64,000 nt of DNA from Amycolatopsis sp. CA-230715 (GTDB taxonomy: Bacteria; Actinomycetota; Actinomycetes; Mycobacteriales; Pseudonocardiaceae), in contig NZ_CP059997.1 of the NCBI RefSeq assembly GCF_018736145.1, positions 3,347,501 to 3,411,500 on the forward strand, in the 5' to 3' direction. The translations under genes were made by a program, and so were the position numbers. The notes below the pieces were generated by a model. The model ran no database searches. It saw only the letters and a program-made list of their open reading frames with translations, and was not told where the DNA came from. Shown here in pieces: positions 1-15,335 of the stretch (positions within the stretch are counted from its first letter, which is position 1; every line of letters begins with the position of its first letter).

Positions 1-183
1 CGCGGAAACCCCGGCCAGCGCGGCGACGACCACGGTGAGCCTGCGCCCGAGCTCACCGACCAGGGGCCGCAGCAGGCCGACTCCGGCCACCACCGCGCTG
101 CCGAAGAGCAGCACGAGGCGCAGGAGGAGCGCCACGACGTCGACACCGGCCGAGCCGGTGCTCATCTGTGCACCATGGTCCAT
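1..183 (-). CDS. membrane protein, N-terminal fragment (cut by the window edge)
   Basis: This minus-strand reading frame starts at an ATG at 183 and runs off the left edge after 61 codons. An AGGAAGG ribosome binding site lies 7 nt upstream. The N-terminus is rich in Met and His (MDHGAQM), followed by two hydrophobic stretches at about residues 13-35 and 46-61, so it is probably a multi-pass membrane protein. It lies directly downstream of the SBP56-like gene on the same strand but beyond a strong hairpin. A CopD-like copper protein would fit the Met/His start, but the fragment is too short to assign. Confidence 0.6.
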   Translation of the reverse strand, partial: MDHGAQMSTGSAGVDVVALLLRLVLLFGSAVVAGVGLLRPLVGELGRRLTVVVAALAGVSA

Positions 184-201
184 TGTGGAGCCTTCCTGAG
201 G

Positions 202-233
202 ACGGGCGGGGCGGTGTGCGCCGCCCCGCCCGT
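202..233 (-). terminator. rho-independent-like hairpin after the SBP56-like gene
   Basis: A perfect 13-bp inverted repeat (202-214 pairs with 221-233) has a 6-nt loop and begins a few bases past the stop codon of the minus-strand gene at 239. It has no T-tract, as is common for actinobacterial terminators. It separates this gene from the membrane gene that starts at 183. Confidence 0.7.
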
Positions 234-238
234 GCCGG

Positions 239-2074
239 TTACTTCAGGTCCGCGTCCGCGACGACGAACAGTTCGGAGTGGGGTTTGGCGTTGCCGAAGT
301 CACCGTGCGGCCAGGACTTCCGGTTGAAGTTGATCCCGACCTGCCCGGTGAACTCGTCGCGGAAGTTCTGGTCCACCGCGACCTTCCCGTCCGGACCGAG
401 GTTCAGCAGGTTGACCTTGTGGTCACCGTCCAAACCGGACCTCGCGACGAAGTAGTTCGACACCGCGAGGTGCTGCGGCGCGCTCTCGTGGTAGTACCCG
501 TCGGCGCCGAGCGCGAAGTGGTCGTAGGCGCCCCAGTGCGGGCCCGCGCCCGGCACGCCGGGGTTGATCGGGGCCGCGCCGACGACGGTCGGCAGCACGC
601 CGCCCCCGCCGTTCTGCGCCTTTTCCTTCGTGTCGATCGACCCTTCGTAGTTCGGGCCCGCCGCGAGCAGCTTCTGGATGTCGAGCACGTAGACGCCGCC
701 TGTGGTGCCGGGGTCGTCCGGCGAAAGGGTGCCCTTCTGCCTGCCCACGATCGCCCGGTACAGGTACTTGTCGTCCGGGCTGGTCTGGATCCAGCCGCCG
801 TTCGAGCTGGCGCCGTTCGCGTCGTTCTTGTCGTAGATCGCCTTGTTGGCCGAGCCGTCGTCGAACACCTCGCGCCAATGTGGCTCGCGCGCGGTGATGT
901 CCGGCGTGTAGTAGACCGCGCCGCCCTGCATGGTCTGGGCGAACGCGCCCTTGTGCCCCGGCAGGTTGGTCACCGTGGTCTCCATAACCGCACGGCTTTC
1001 GGAGTGCAGCGGGTCCTTCGGATCGGCGCGGGGCCCGTCGGGCAGGTACGACACCGTCTTCAGCTTCGGGTGGTTGCGGTCGGAGATGTCGTAGGTCCGC
1101 ACCGTCGGGCGGCGCAGGTACGGCGACGGCTGCTTCACCGGGTCGAGGATGATGTTTCTCGGTTCCGCGTAATCGCTCGTGACCAGCGTGTTCAGGTCCT
1201 CGCGAGCCTGGATGCCGTGCGGGTTCGCGCAGGTCGGCGCCCCGAGCTGCGGGAGGTTGTCGCACAGCTTCTGGTTGTCGCCCTGTGGCGTGGCCGCCGG
1301 GCTCTGCGAAAGGACCTTGCCGTCCTTGTCGAAGCGCACGACCTCGCCGGGACTGCCCGCGAAGCCGTTGCCGATCACGACCTGGCCGTTGTCGTACCGG
1401 TACGGCCCCGGCACGACCGGGCCGCCCATGTAGGTGCCGTAGGACGTGCCGTCCTTCAGCGTCCAGTACGCGTCGGGCACGGAGCCGCCGAGCGTCTGCG
1501 TCGGCAGGCTGACGCCCTTCAGCTTCAGCTGCGGCAGCGCGCTGACGTCGAACGCGTAGGTGGCCGCGGCGAAGAGCGCACCGGCGTAGATGGTGTCGCC
1601 CTTGTGCCACACGTACTGCATGTGGTGCGGCTCGTTCTCCACCAGCGGGCCGACCGTGGCGGTGTTGACGACCTTGCCGTAGGTCGGCGACCCCTCGGTC
1701 GCGTCGATGACGGCGAGGAAGTCCGGGCCCGGCAGCGCGTTGCGGATCTTGCCGAGCCCGCCGCCGAGCGATCCCGGCAGGTTCTTGACGTCCTTGACCA
1801 GTGTGTCGGCGATGTTCTCGTCACCGGCCCAGACCAGGAGCCACTTCTTCCGCTTGTCGCCGGCGCTGGCCTTGGCCTGCGCGACGTCCTTCGACACCAG
1901 GTGGTTCTGCACCCAGTACTGCTTGCCGTCGGACGCCGTCTTCGCGTCCGTGGACACCTGGACGTCGGCGTAGGCGTTGGTGGTGGAACCGGTGTAGGTG
2001 ACGGCACCGGCGGCGAGTACCGCCGCCACGCCGCCGATCAGCACTTTTCGCCACGTGGGCGATTTCGATAACAT
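239..2074 (-). CDS. SBP56 / methanethiol oxidase-like secreted protein
   Basis: This 611-residue protein resembles the selenium-binding protein 56 family, whose characterised members oxidise methanethiol to formaldehyde, H2S and H2O2. Supporting segments are a DFLAVIDATEGSP-like strand near residue 120, a PHHMQY motif, NPHGIQ in the middle and WPHGDFGNAKPH near the C-terminus. These His-rich motifs are the family's putative copper ligands. The first 30 residues are a signal peptide or anchor (basic start, then a hydrophobic Ala/Val run), so it acts outside the membrane. I chose the ATG at 2074, 5 nt after GGAG, over the in-frame GTG at 2080, which has no spaced ribosome binding site. The protein is longer than typical SBP56 (about 470), so the exact substrate is uncertain. 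Confidence 0.7.
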   Translation of the reverse strand: MLSKSPTWRKVLIGGVAAVLAAGAVTYTGSTTNAYADVQVSTDAKTASDGKQYWVQNHLVSKDVAQAKASAGDKRKKWLLVWAGDENIADTLVKDVKNLPGSLGGGLGKIRNALPGPDFLAVIDATEGSPTYGKVVNTATVGPLVENEPHHMQYVWHKGDTIYAGALFAAATYAFDVSALPQLKLKGVSLPTQTLGGSVPDAYWTLKDGTSYGTYMGGPVVPGPYRYDNGQVVIGNGFAGSPGEVVRFDKDGKVLSQSPAATPQGDNQKLCDNLPQLGAPTCANPHGIQAREDLNTLVTSDYAEPRNIILDPVKQPSPYLRRPTVRTYDISDRNHPKLKTVSYLPDGPRADPKDPLHSESRAVMETTVTNLPGHKGAFAQTMQGGAVYYTPDITAREPHWREVFDDGSANKAIYDKNDANGASSNGGWIQTSPDDKYLYRAIVGRQKGTLSPDDPGTTGGVYVLDIQKLLAAGPNYEGSIDTKEKAQNGGGGVLPTVVGAAPINPGVPGAGPHWGAYDHFALGADGYYHESAPQHLAVSNYFVARSGLDGDHKVNLLNLGPDGKVAVDQNFRDEFTGQVGINFNRKSWPHGDFGNAKPHSELFVVADADLK

Positions 2075-2691
2075 TCGCACTCCGGTGGTTTCAGAAGAAA
2101 TGATCCCGCGCGCCTTCGACAGGAAAAGGGCACGGCTCTCCCCGGAAAGGACGCGAACCGTTTCCGGCGCACGACGGGGAAAGACTTGCGCAACGCCAGA
2201 TTTCGTTGCACAGCAAGGAGATACGGCGCCGCTACGGTGACGGGCGCACGTTCTTCGGAGGGAGGATCAGAAAGTCATACACAGCGCGCTGGCTTGCTGA
2301 CGCAAGTCAACGTGAAGGCGCCAAACCAGGGCAACGCGTGCGGACATGGGCGAAATAGTCGCGTGAAGTGTGAAAGGCGTCAATCTTGAGATCAAGGACT
2401 GAGACACACCCGAACGGAGTAATGCGTTCGCCCATTTTGCCCGATTAGACCCGCATTCGGGTCGCCCGTGTGGGTAATTTCCCATCAGATGGCAACGAAC
2501 GACGAGCAATCGTCACTGGCCGTTACGAACCAACCCGCACCGCCATTCGGCCCCCTCCAAGCCGTGACCAATTCGTTATAAACACCGGGAACTCACCCCC
2601 TTGCCGCACCGACTGCGCCGGAGCACCCTGACCTGCGTTTAGCGGGCTAAACGCACTTCCGGCCACCCCGTCCGGCTGCTATGACGGGGGC
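2075..2691. other. 617-nt intergenic region between divergent genes
   Basis: No convincing gene is present; the short open frames here lack ribosome binding sites and codon bias. The stretch is noticeably less GC-rich than its neighbours. It holds small dyads, such as CTTGC-TGAC-GCAAG near 2293, and one copy of the outward-facing palindrome (2636-2653) just before the VanX gene. It must contain the promoters of both divergent genes, but I cannot place them with confidence. Confidence 0.6.
2636..2653 (-). repeat. GTTTAGC palindrome, copy 1
   Basis: The plus strand reads CGTTTAGCGGGCTAAACG, a perfect match to the 8-bp arms with a GG centre. The copy ends 38 nt before the VanX start codon, and its CC strand points away from that gene. 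Together with copy 2 it flanks vanX as an inverted pair. Confidence 0.85.
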
Positions 2692-3486
2692 ATGCGGACC
2701 TTCCTCTCGCGCGCTGTCCGCGCGCTGGCCCTGGTGGGCGTCCTGGTCGCCGTCACGACGGCTCCCGTGAGCGCGGCGGCACCTCCCGCACCGTCGACGT
2801 TCGTGGCGCTGCACGATGTCGACCCGACGATCCGGCAGGACATCCGGTATTCGACGATGCACAACTTCGTCGGCAGGCCGGTGCGCGGCTACTACGAGCC
2901 AATGTGCATCCTCACCCGCCCCGCGGCCGAAGCGCTGCGCCGAGCCCAGGCGCAACTGCTCCCCCGCGGCTACTCGCTGAAGGTCTACGACTGCTACCGC
3001 CCACAGCGCGCGGTCACCGATTTCGTGCGCTGGGCGGAGCGCCTGCGGGACCGGCGCATGAAGGCCGAGTTCTATCCGAACGTCGACAAGTCCAAGCTGT
3101 TCGAAGACGGGTACATCGCGGCGAAGTCGGGGCACAGCCGCGGCAGCACCATGGACCTGACGCTGGTGAAGCTCCCCGTCCGGCCGCAGCGCCCGTACTT
3201 TCCCGGCGAGCCGCTGCGCCCATGCTTCGCGCCGGTCGGCACCCGGTTCCCCGACAACACGATCGACATGGGCACCGGCTTCGACTGCTTCGACCCGCTC
3301 GCGCACACCGACAACCCCGCGATCACCGGCGCGGCCCGCGAAAACCGGCAACTGCTGAAGCGCACCCTCGAAGGCGTCGGCATGACCAACCTGCCCGAGG
3401 AGTGGTGGCACTACACCCTCAAGAACGAGCCCTACCCGGACACCTACTTCGACTTCCCCGTCCGGCGCGGCTCCCCGCACCCCTGA
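2692..3486 (+). CDS. secreted D-alanyl-D-alanine dipeptidase (VanX/DdpX family)
   Basis: This 264-residue zinc dipeptidase is predicted to cleave D-Ala-D-Ala outside the membrane. Residues 1-29 form a signal peptide ending near APVSAAA. The family signature is intact: SGHSRGSTMD carries the zinc ligands His148 and Asp155, and EEWWH carries the catalytic Glu237 and zinc ligand His240. DCYRP supplies the conserved substrate-binding Arg103. There is no vanH or vanA neighbour, and secreted members usually serve peptidoglycan turnover rather than vancomycin resistance; the resistance role is therefore not supported. The gene stands alone, between two inverted copies of the window's palindrome. Confidence 0.9.
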   Translation: MRTFLSRAVRALALVGVLVAVTTAPVSAAAPPAPSTFVALHDVDPTIRQDIRYSTMHNFVGRPVRGYYEPMCILTRPAAEALRRAQAQLLPRGYSLKVYDCYRPQRAVTDFVRWAERLRDRRMKAEFYPNVDKSKLFEDGYIAAKSGHSRGSTMDLTLVKLPVRPQRPYFPGEPLRPCFAPVGTRFPDNTIDMGTGFDCFDPLAHTDNPAITGAARENRQLLKRTLEGVGMTNLPEEWWHYTLKNEPYPDTYFDFPVRRGSPHP

Positions 3487-3503
3487 CCGGTGCCCGCCCG
3501 CGA

Positions 3504-3521
3504 CGTTTAGCCCGCTAAACG
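3504..3521 (+). repeat. GTTTAGC palindrome, copy 2
   Basis: CGTTTAGCCCGCTAAACG lies 17 nt after the vanX stop with its CC strand in the direction of vanX. It is followed by GCAGGTCAG, which is also the outer flank of copy 1 when that is read in the same orientation. Confidence 0.85.
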
Positions 3522-3607
3522 CAGGTCAGACCGAAGGTGAACAGAATTCGGAAATGTGGTGATATCGGGCCCAATCGGCGCAGAGGACGCATACTTGACG
3601 CCACTGA

Positions 3608-3658
3608 GCCGACTGAACAGATGTGCCGACTGAACAGATGTGCCGACTGAGCAGAGAT
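3608..3658 (+). repeat. three tandem 17-nt repeats
   Basis: The unit GCCGACTGAACAGATGT occurs at 3608-3624 and again exactly at 3625-3641. A third, degraded copy lies at 3642-3658, ending at the first possible ATG of the next operon. The repeats lie where the promoter or leader of the ESX-linked operon should be, and may be operator sites. Confidence 0.9.
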
Positions 3659-3671
3659 GAGGGGCGGCGCC

Positions 3672-4238
3672 ATGTCCGCTGAGCTGGAGGCCCTCAAGGC
3701 CGAGTTCGAGAAGGTCCAAGCGAAGGTCAAACAGGCCGAGACCCGGTTCTCGAACGTCGAGCAGATGCAGACGGAGCTGACCGCGCTGGAATCGCGCGCC
3801 GCGTCGCCGGACGGCTCGGTCACGGTGGTCGCGGGCCCCGGCGGCGCGGTCAAGGACATCCGGCTCACCGCCGAGGCGCTCCGGCAGGAGCCGGGAACCC
3901 TGTCGGCCACGATCATGACCACCTTGCGGCAGGCCGTGGCCGACGCCGCCTACCAGCAGGCCGGACTCGTCGACGCCCATCTCGGCAGCGGCGCGTTCGG
4001 CGACCTGAGCGCGCAGGACAGGGTACTCGAAGCACAGGCCGAGGCGTTGGGCACCACGGTCGACGAGCTGCGGCCGAAGAAGCGCGAAGCGCCGTCGCCC
4101 GACGAGGACTTCAGCCAGAGCTCGGTGTTCGGTTCGGACGAGAAGCCCGCCCCGCCGCCGCCCAGCAGCGGCTCGGCCGGCGACCAGTTCCTCAGCTCCC
4201 TGTTCGACGACCAGGACGACCAGGAGGGGCACCGATGA
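3672..4238 (+). CDS. YbaB/EbfC-family protein, ESX-linked
   Basis: This 188-residue protein begins with a coiled coil at residues 1-40 (ELEALKAEFEKVQAKVKQAE). A YbaB-like core follows, with VTVVAGPGGAVKDIRLT. The last 60 residues are acidic and rich in Pro and Ser. YbaB proteins bind DNA as dimers; copies like this one are regularly found beside WXG100-type genes in actinobacteria, where their role is unknown. The ATG at 3672 has GAGGGG 7 nt upstream and is preferred over the ATG at 3657. The stop overlaps the next start (ATGA), so translation is probably coupled. Confidence 0.75.
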   Translation: MSAELEALKAEFEKVQAKVKQAETRFSNVEQMQTELTALESRAASPDGSVTVVAGPGGAVKDIRLTAEALRQEPGTLSATIMTTLRQAVADAAYQQAGLVDAHLGSGAFGDLSAQDRVLEAQAEALGTTVDELRPKKREAPSPDEDFSQSSVFGSDEKPAPPPPSSGSAGDQFLSSLFDDQDDQEGHR

Positions 4239-4579
4239 GCGGTCCCGGTACCGGACAGCAGGGCCACGTCGTCGACACGGCCGCGTTGAAGAAGTACTCC
4301 CAGGACCTCGGCTACTACCACGGCGAGGCCGAGAAGTTCGGCAAGCTCGTCGACCAGGCCGACGTCACGGACAAGTCCTGGGGCCTGATCGGGCTCGCGG
4401 TCAAGGAGACCTACACCGGCAAGCTGAGCGAACTGCGGGAGCTGCTCGAAGCCATGAAAACCGGCGTCGACGCGTTCTCCGCCAAGCTGACCAAGGCGGC
4501 CGAGATCTACGACGGCAACGACAACGACGCCGCCCTGATGCTGGGCAAGTACAAGGCCGAAATCGACGGACCGCGCTGA
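4235..4579 (+). CDS. WXG100/EspC-like helical protein, possible type VII substrate
   Basis: This 114-residue, wholly helical protein has no signal peptide. It looks like the ESX-associated helical-hairpin proteins that follow YbaB-like genes: the first helix contains a YxxxE (YYHGE), then a short SWG turn, then a second long amphipathic helix. The tryptophan in SWGL may stand in for the WXG turn. It is translated in overlap with the upstream gene. Secretion by a type VII system is an inference from context; no EccC or other ESX core gene lies in the window. Confidence 0.6.
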   Translation: MSGPGTGQQGHVVDTAALKKYSQDLGYYHGEAEKFGKLVDQADVTDKSWGLIGLAVKETYTGKLSELRELLEAMKTGVDAFSAKLTKAAEIYDGNDNDAALMLGKYKAEIDGPR

Positions 4580-4590
4580 AGGGATGCGTC

Positions 4591-5751
4591 ATGGCCGAGG
4601 AAAAGCCCAGCGTCGCCGGCACCGTCAAGGTCGACGGCTACGAGGAGAGCTTCGGGAAGAACGCCGAGAACGCGCTGAAGAAGACGCCGGTCATCGGCAA
4701 GGGCTACAGCACGATCGCGGACGCCGCCAAGAAGTTCGGGGACGCCGAGAATGCCGGCGATCTCGCCAACGCGAGCGCGCAGCTCGTCACCGACGGGGCC
4801 GGATTCGTCGCGAGCGCGGGCATGGACATGGCGAGCTTCGTGCTCGACCCGATCGGCTGGCTGGTCAGCAACGGGCTGAACATCCTGCTCGAACTGGTCC
4901 AGCCGCTGCAGGACGCGCTGCACTTCGTGACCGGTGACGGCCCGGCCCTGAAGACCGCGTCGGCGAACTTCGAAAGCATCGGCAAGGGTTTCGTCGCGCT
5001 CGCCGACGACTTCGTGGCGACCGGTGACAAGGCGGTCAAGGACTGGCAGGGCGACGCGGGCGAAGCCGCGCGCAACGCGCTCGGCGATTTTTCCGTCGGT
5101 ATCAAGGGAATCGGCTCGAGCGCGGGCTCGGTCGCCGAGACGCTGACGATGTGGTCGATGGTCATGACCGTCATCGAAGAGGTCGTCAAGGCGATCATCT
5201 CGGAGCTCGTCAGCACGCTGATCTACATCTGGCTGCCCGCGCTGGCCGCGTCGATCGTCAGTCTCGGCTCCTCGGTCGCCGCCGCCATGACCGCGTCGAT
5301 CGCGAAAGCCGCGAGCGCGTTCAGCAAGATCACCAAGCACCTCGGAAAGCTGGGACAGCTGCTGGAAAAGTTCATGGGCTTCATGGCCAAGTGGACCGAC
5401 GACCTGATCAAGCAGGGCTCGAAGCTGTCCAAGGCGGGCCGCGTCACGCCGGGGATGGAGAAGGCGGTCGGCGGCGCGATGGCGAAGGCCACCGGCAGCC
5501 GCCTTTCGGCGACCGGCGATGCCTTGGTCGACGTGGCGAAGGGCGTGCCGGGGCAGGTGCTCAAGCAGACGGTCGGCGTCAACCCGAAGGACCTCGGGAA
5601 GGGCAGCGCCTACCAGGACAAAGCGGCCATCGATATGCTCGCGAAAACCGCCGACAACCTCGAAACCCAGCGCAACCGGGGCAAGCAGGGGGACATCGGC
5701 GGGGCGCAAGACGCGGACGAAACCCGCAAGAACCTCGATATGGATCAATAG
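4591..5751 (+). CDS. large helical WXG-type protein of the ESX-linked operon
   Basis: This 386-residue protein has a helix-WxG-helix unit near residues 100-190 (DWQG), the pattern of WXG100/PPE-like type VII substrates. A hydrophobic stretch at about 195-245 (LIYIWLPALAASIVSLGSSVAAAM) may insert into a membrane. Helices rich in Lys and Met follow, and the tail is polar. There is no signal peptide. An AAGGG motif lies 7 nt before the ATG. The stop TAG overlaps the GTG of the next gene by one base. It could be a toxin or pore protein carried by type VII secretion, but no toxin domain is recognisable. Confidence 0.55.
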   Translation: MAEEKPSVAGTVKVDGYEESFGKNAENALKKTPVIGKGYSTIADAAKKFGDAENAGDLANASAQLVTDGAGFVASAGMDMASFVLDPIGWLVSNGLNILLELVQPLQDALHFVTGDGPALKTASANFESIGKGFVALADDFVATGDKAVKDWQGDAGEAARNALGDFSVGIKGIGSSAGSVAETLTMWSMVMTVIEEVVKAIISELVSTLIYIWLPALAASIVSLGSSVAAAMTASIAKAASAFSKITKHLGKLGQLLEKFMGFMAKWTDDLIKQGSKLSKAGRVTPGMEKAVGGAMAKATGSRLSATGDALVDVAKGVPGQVLKQTVGVNPKDLGKGSAYQDKAAIDMLAKTADNLETQRNRGKQGDIGGAQDADETRKNLDMDQ

Positions 5752-7313
5752 TGGACCTCGCCCTGCTCGGCCCCTGGCTCATCCTCGGCGGGTACGCCGT
5801 CGCCGTCGTCCTGGTGTACCTCGCCCAATGGCTGGAGCGGCGGACCGGGATGACCGGCCGGGGCCGCACACCATCGCTCGTGCTGTATTCGCTCGCCGCC
5901 GCGGCGGCGAGCGAAACGACGCAGTGGTGGCTCGACTGGGGAACCTCCAGCAGCATCCCGTCGACCCTCTGGTGGGCGGTTCCGGCGATCGTGGCGGTGC
6001 TGGTGTGGTTGTTCGCCTGGCGGCAGCGCACCTGGATGGCGAAGGTCGTCGCGGACAACCACGGCAGCTACTTCTCCGGTGACGAACCCGAAAAGCCGAG
6101 TTTCGGCATCCTCTACCACCGGGGACGACCGGTCGACAGCGCCGATCCCGCCGCCGGTTTTCGCGCGGCCCTCGAATTCGACCTCCGCGGGTACCGGATA
6201 TCGGGTGTCCAGTACCGCACCTCCGACGGCATTCCCCGCGACGACCGCGATCCCGGCTCGGCTGCCAAAGCGGCCGACGCGGTCGACAGCACGTACAGCC
6301 TGGTGCAGCTCAGGACACCGCACGTGCCGACCCTGCTCGTGCAGGCGCGTTCCACGGCGGAGCAGCAGGAGAAGTTCGGCGGGCTGGAGCCGGGCGAATT
6401 CCACCCGTTCGAAGACATGCGGATCACCAGGAACGCGATCGGCGCACCGCTGCCCGACGTCGCACTCGAAGACTTCGAACTCGACGACAACGCGTTCACG
6501 AAGCGTTTTTCCTTGCGCACCAACGATTCCGCGTTCGCTCGTGCGGCGTTGGACGAGAAGACGCGCGCGCTGCTGCTCGACCGGCCGTGGTTCCGGGTGC
6601 GGGAGGTCGCCTTCCACCACGGCTCGCTGTGGACGGCCCAGTCCGGCCCGCTCACCGAGGACAAGCTGTTCGACAACGCCGCGCACCTGGCCGAACTGGC
6701 GACGACCGTCCCGTCCGGCGCCTGGCGCACCGGCTCCGGAAACCACGAGTTCACCGAACAGTTCGTCGCGCTGCGCGACACCGCACCGGAAACCGCGGCC
6801 CCGGTTTCCGGGAACTCGCTGACGGCACCGGTGAACGCCCGGCGCCGCGCGGCGAGCAGGCAACCGCTGTCCGCGGTCTCGCTCGCGGTACGGACGCTGT
6901 TCGTGGTCGCGCTCGCCGCGGTGGGGCTTTCCCTTGCCGGGAACGGCTTCCTGGCCGTGACCGGGCTCGCCCCGCAGGTGGACTTCACGGTCGAGCGCGT
7001 CAGCTCCGCCTCGGCGGTCCACCACGAAACCTTCGTCGACGGCCACTACGACCGCGGCGGATCCACCCACCAGGTCGAAGACTTCCGGTGGACTTCGTGG
7101 GGGAAACCGGCCAGGGGCGACGTCGTCCCGGTCTCCATCGGGCCGCTGCCCTGGAACCCACTGATCGAAGGCAAGGACATCGCGGTCTTCCTGGCTCTGC
7201 TCGGGGCGCTGGCACTGGCGATCGGATACCGGCTGGCCAGGGCGACCTACTTCCCGAAGCGGAAGCGCTCCCGACCCCGCACGGCGTCGACCGAACCCGC
7301 CCCGACCAGCTGA
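5751..7313 (+). CDS. ESX-linked integral membrane protein of unknown function
   Basis: The 520-residue product starts at a GTG overlapping the previous stop. Three hydrophobic helices lie near residues 3-24, 41-60 and 68-86. A soluble central domain of about 270 residues follows, then a helix near 380-410, an extracytoplasmic segment and a last helix near 480-500 before a basic tail. I recognise no family. Coupling to the helical protein upstream suggests the two act together, for example as an exported effector with a membrane partner. The open frame continues upstream to 5151, but that part is a shadow of the previous gene. Confidence 0.6.
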   Translation: MDLALLGPWLILGGYAVAVVLVYLAQWLERRTGMTGRGRTPSLVLYSLAAAAASETTQWWLDWGTSSSIPSTLWWAVPAIVAVLVWLFAWRQRTWMAKVVADNHGSYFSGDEPEKPSFGILYHRGRPVDSADPAAGFRAALEFDLRGYRISGVQYRTSDGIPRDDRDPGSAAKAADAVDSTYSLVQLRTPHVPTLLVQARSTAEQQEKFGGLEPGEFHPFEDMRITRNAIGAPLPDVALEDFELDDNAFTKRFSLRTNDSAFARAALDEKTRALLLDRPWFRVREVAFHHGSLWTAQSGPLTEDKLFDNAAHLAELATTVPSGAWRTGSGNHEFTEQFVALRDTAPETAAPVSGNSLTAPVNARRRAASRQPLSAVSLAVRTLFVVALAAVGLSLAGNGFLAVTGLAPQVDFTVERVSSASAVHHETFVDGHYDRGGSTHQVEDFRWTSWGKPARGDVVPVSIGPLPWNPLIEGKDIAVFLALLGALALAIGYRLARATYFPKRKRSRPRTASTEPAPTS

Positions 7314-7357
7314 CGCCCCGCTCAGGCCGGGAACTTACTTAGCCCTGCTCACTTCTA

Positions 7358-7375
7358 CATTTAGCCCGCTAAACG
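7358..7375 (+). repeat. GTTTAGC palindrome, copy 3
   Basis: CATTTAGCCCGCTAAACG differs from the consensus at one base of the left arm. It lies 44 nt after the ESX-linked membrane gene, in the convergent junction with rpoC. Confidence 0.8.
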
Positions 7376-7397
7376 CACTTCGGGCCGGGTACGGAAA

Positions 7398-7426
7398 GGG
7401 CCCCCGAGCTGAGTGCTCGGGGGCCC
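7398..7426 (-). terminator. rpoC terminator hairpin
   Basis: An 11-bp perfect stem (7398-7408 with 7416-7426) of the type GGGCCCCCGAG has a 7-nt loop and lies 22 nt past the rpoC stop on the minus strand. It can also stop plus-strand transcription from the ESX-linked operon. Confidence 0.85.
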
Positions 7427-7447
7427 GATCCGACTGTCAGGTGCGGG

Positions 7448-11359
<3,912 letters not shown>

Positions 11360-11402
11360 AGCTTGCATCCCCTTGGGATAGATGTGGCTAGCGGGGCGGC
11401 TA

Positions 11403-11441
11403 CCCGGGTCGGGCTACGCGGGAGGCATCTCCCGACCCGGG
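11403..11441 (-). other. intercistronic hairpin between rpoB and rpoC
   Basis: CCCGGGTCGGG at 11403-11413 pairs perfectly with 11431-11441 (11 bp, 17-nt loop). It sits 7 nt after the rpoB stop, before the rpoC ribosome binding site. It may be an mRNA processing or stability element, or a weak attenuator that sets the rpoB:rpoC ratio. Confidence 0.6.
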
Positions 11442-11448
11442 AGCGCGG

Positions 11449-14958
<3,510 letters not shown>

Positions 14959-15335
14959 GATGCGTCCTTCCGGGGACAATGAGCGGTGGCAGCCGCGTTA
15001 GCAACTACTAAAGCGACTGTCAAGGGTGCCGTGGTGCCCACTATCCTAGCCACCGGTTCCGGGCAGCCTGAAAGAGGGCAGCGCAAAGAAGCAGTCTAGC
15101 CCGAAAGACGCACTCTGTCGAGGGGGCGCTCACGATGGGGCCCACAGCTCGTCCGTGACGTCTTCAGGTATGCCTCCGCGGTCCGTCCCTCCCGCAAGGG
15201 CGTGACCGTTGCTGGTAAGCCTGACCCTCAACCCGCCGGTAGTCAAGATGCCACTCCCAGCTCCAGCCGGGCACCTGCGCCGCTCTGTGGTTTTTCCGCC
15301 GGATGGCGCAGCCGCCCGCCCCCGGAAAGGCGTGC
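14959..15335. other. 377-nt rpoB upstream region
   Basis: No gene is visible. The half nearer rpoB should be the untranslated leader, about 128 nt long if the promoter proposed at 15093-15121 is right. The rest, out to the end of the espG gene (which converges from the same strand), has no clear hairpin, so some read-through from the espG operon is possible. Confidence 0.5.
15093..15121 (-). promoter_or_regulatory. probable sigma-A promoter of rpoBC
   Basis: On the minus strand TCGACA (15121-15116) and TAGACT (15098-15093) are separated by exactly 17 nt and match the housekeeping consensus at 5 of 6 and 4 of 6 positions. Transcription would begin near 15086, giving a leader of about 128 nt before the TTG start of rpoB. 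A second possible -10 (TAGGAT, 15050-15045) has no good -35. Confidence 0.55.

Noticed and set aside
278..2071. 597-codon plus-strand frame opposite the SBP56-like gene
   Set aside because: No domain, no ribosome binding site, and Arg/Val-rich composition typical of a shadow.
2267..2509. possible 80-residue minus-strand gene in the vanX upstream region
   Set aside because: No ribosome binding site, a poor third-position GC pattern and no similarity that I recognise.
2692..3486. vancomycin resistance cluster
   Set aside because: Only the VanX-type gene is present; vanH, vanA and vanRS are absent, and the protein has a signal peptide, unlike cytosolic resistance VanX.
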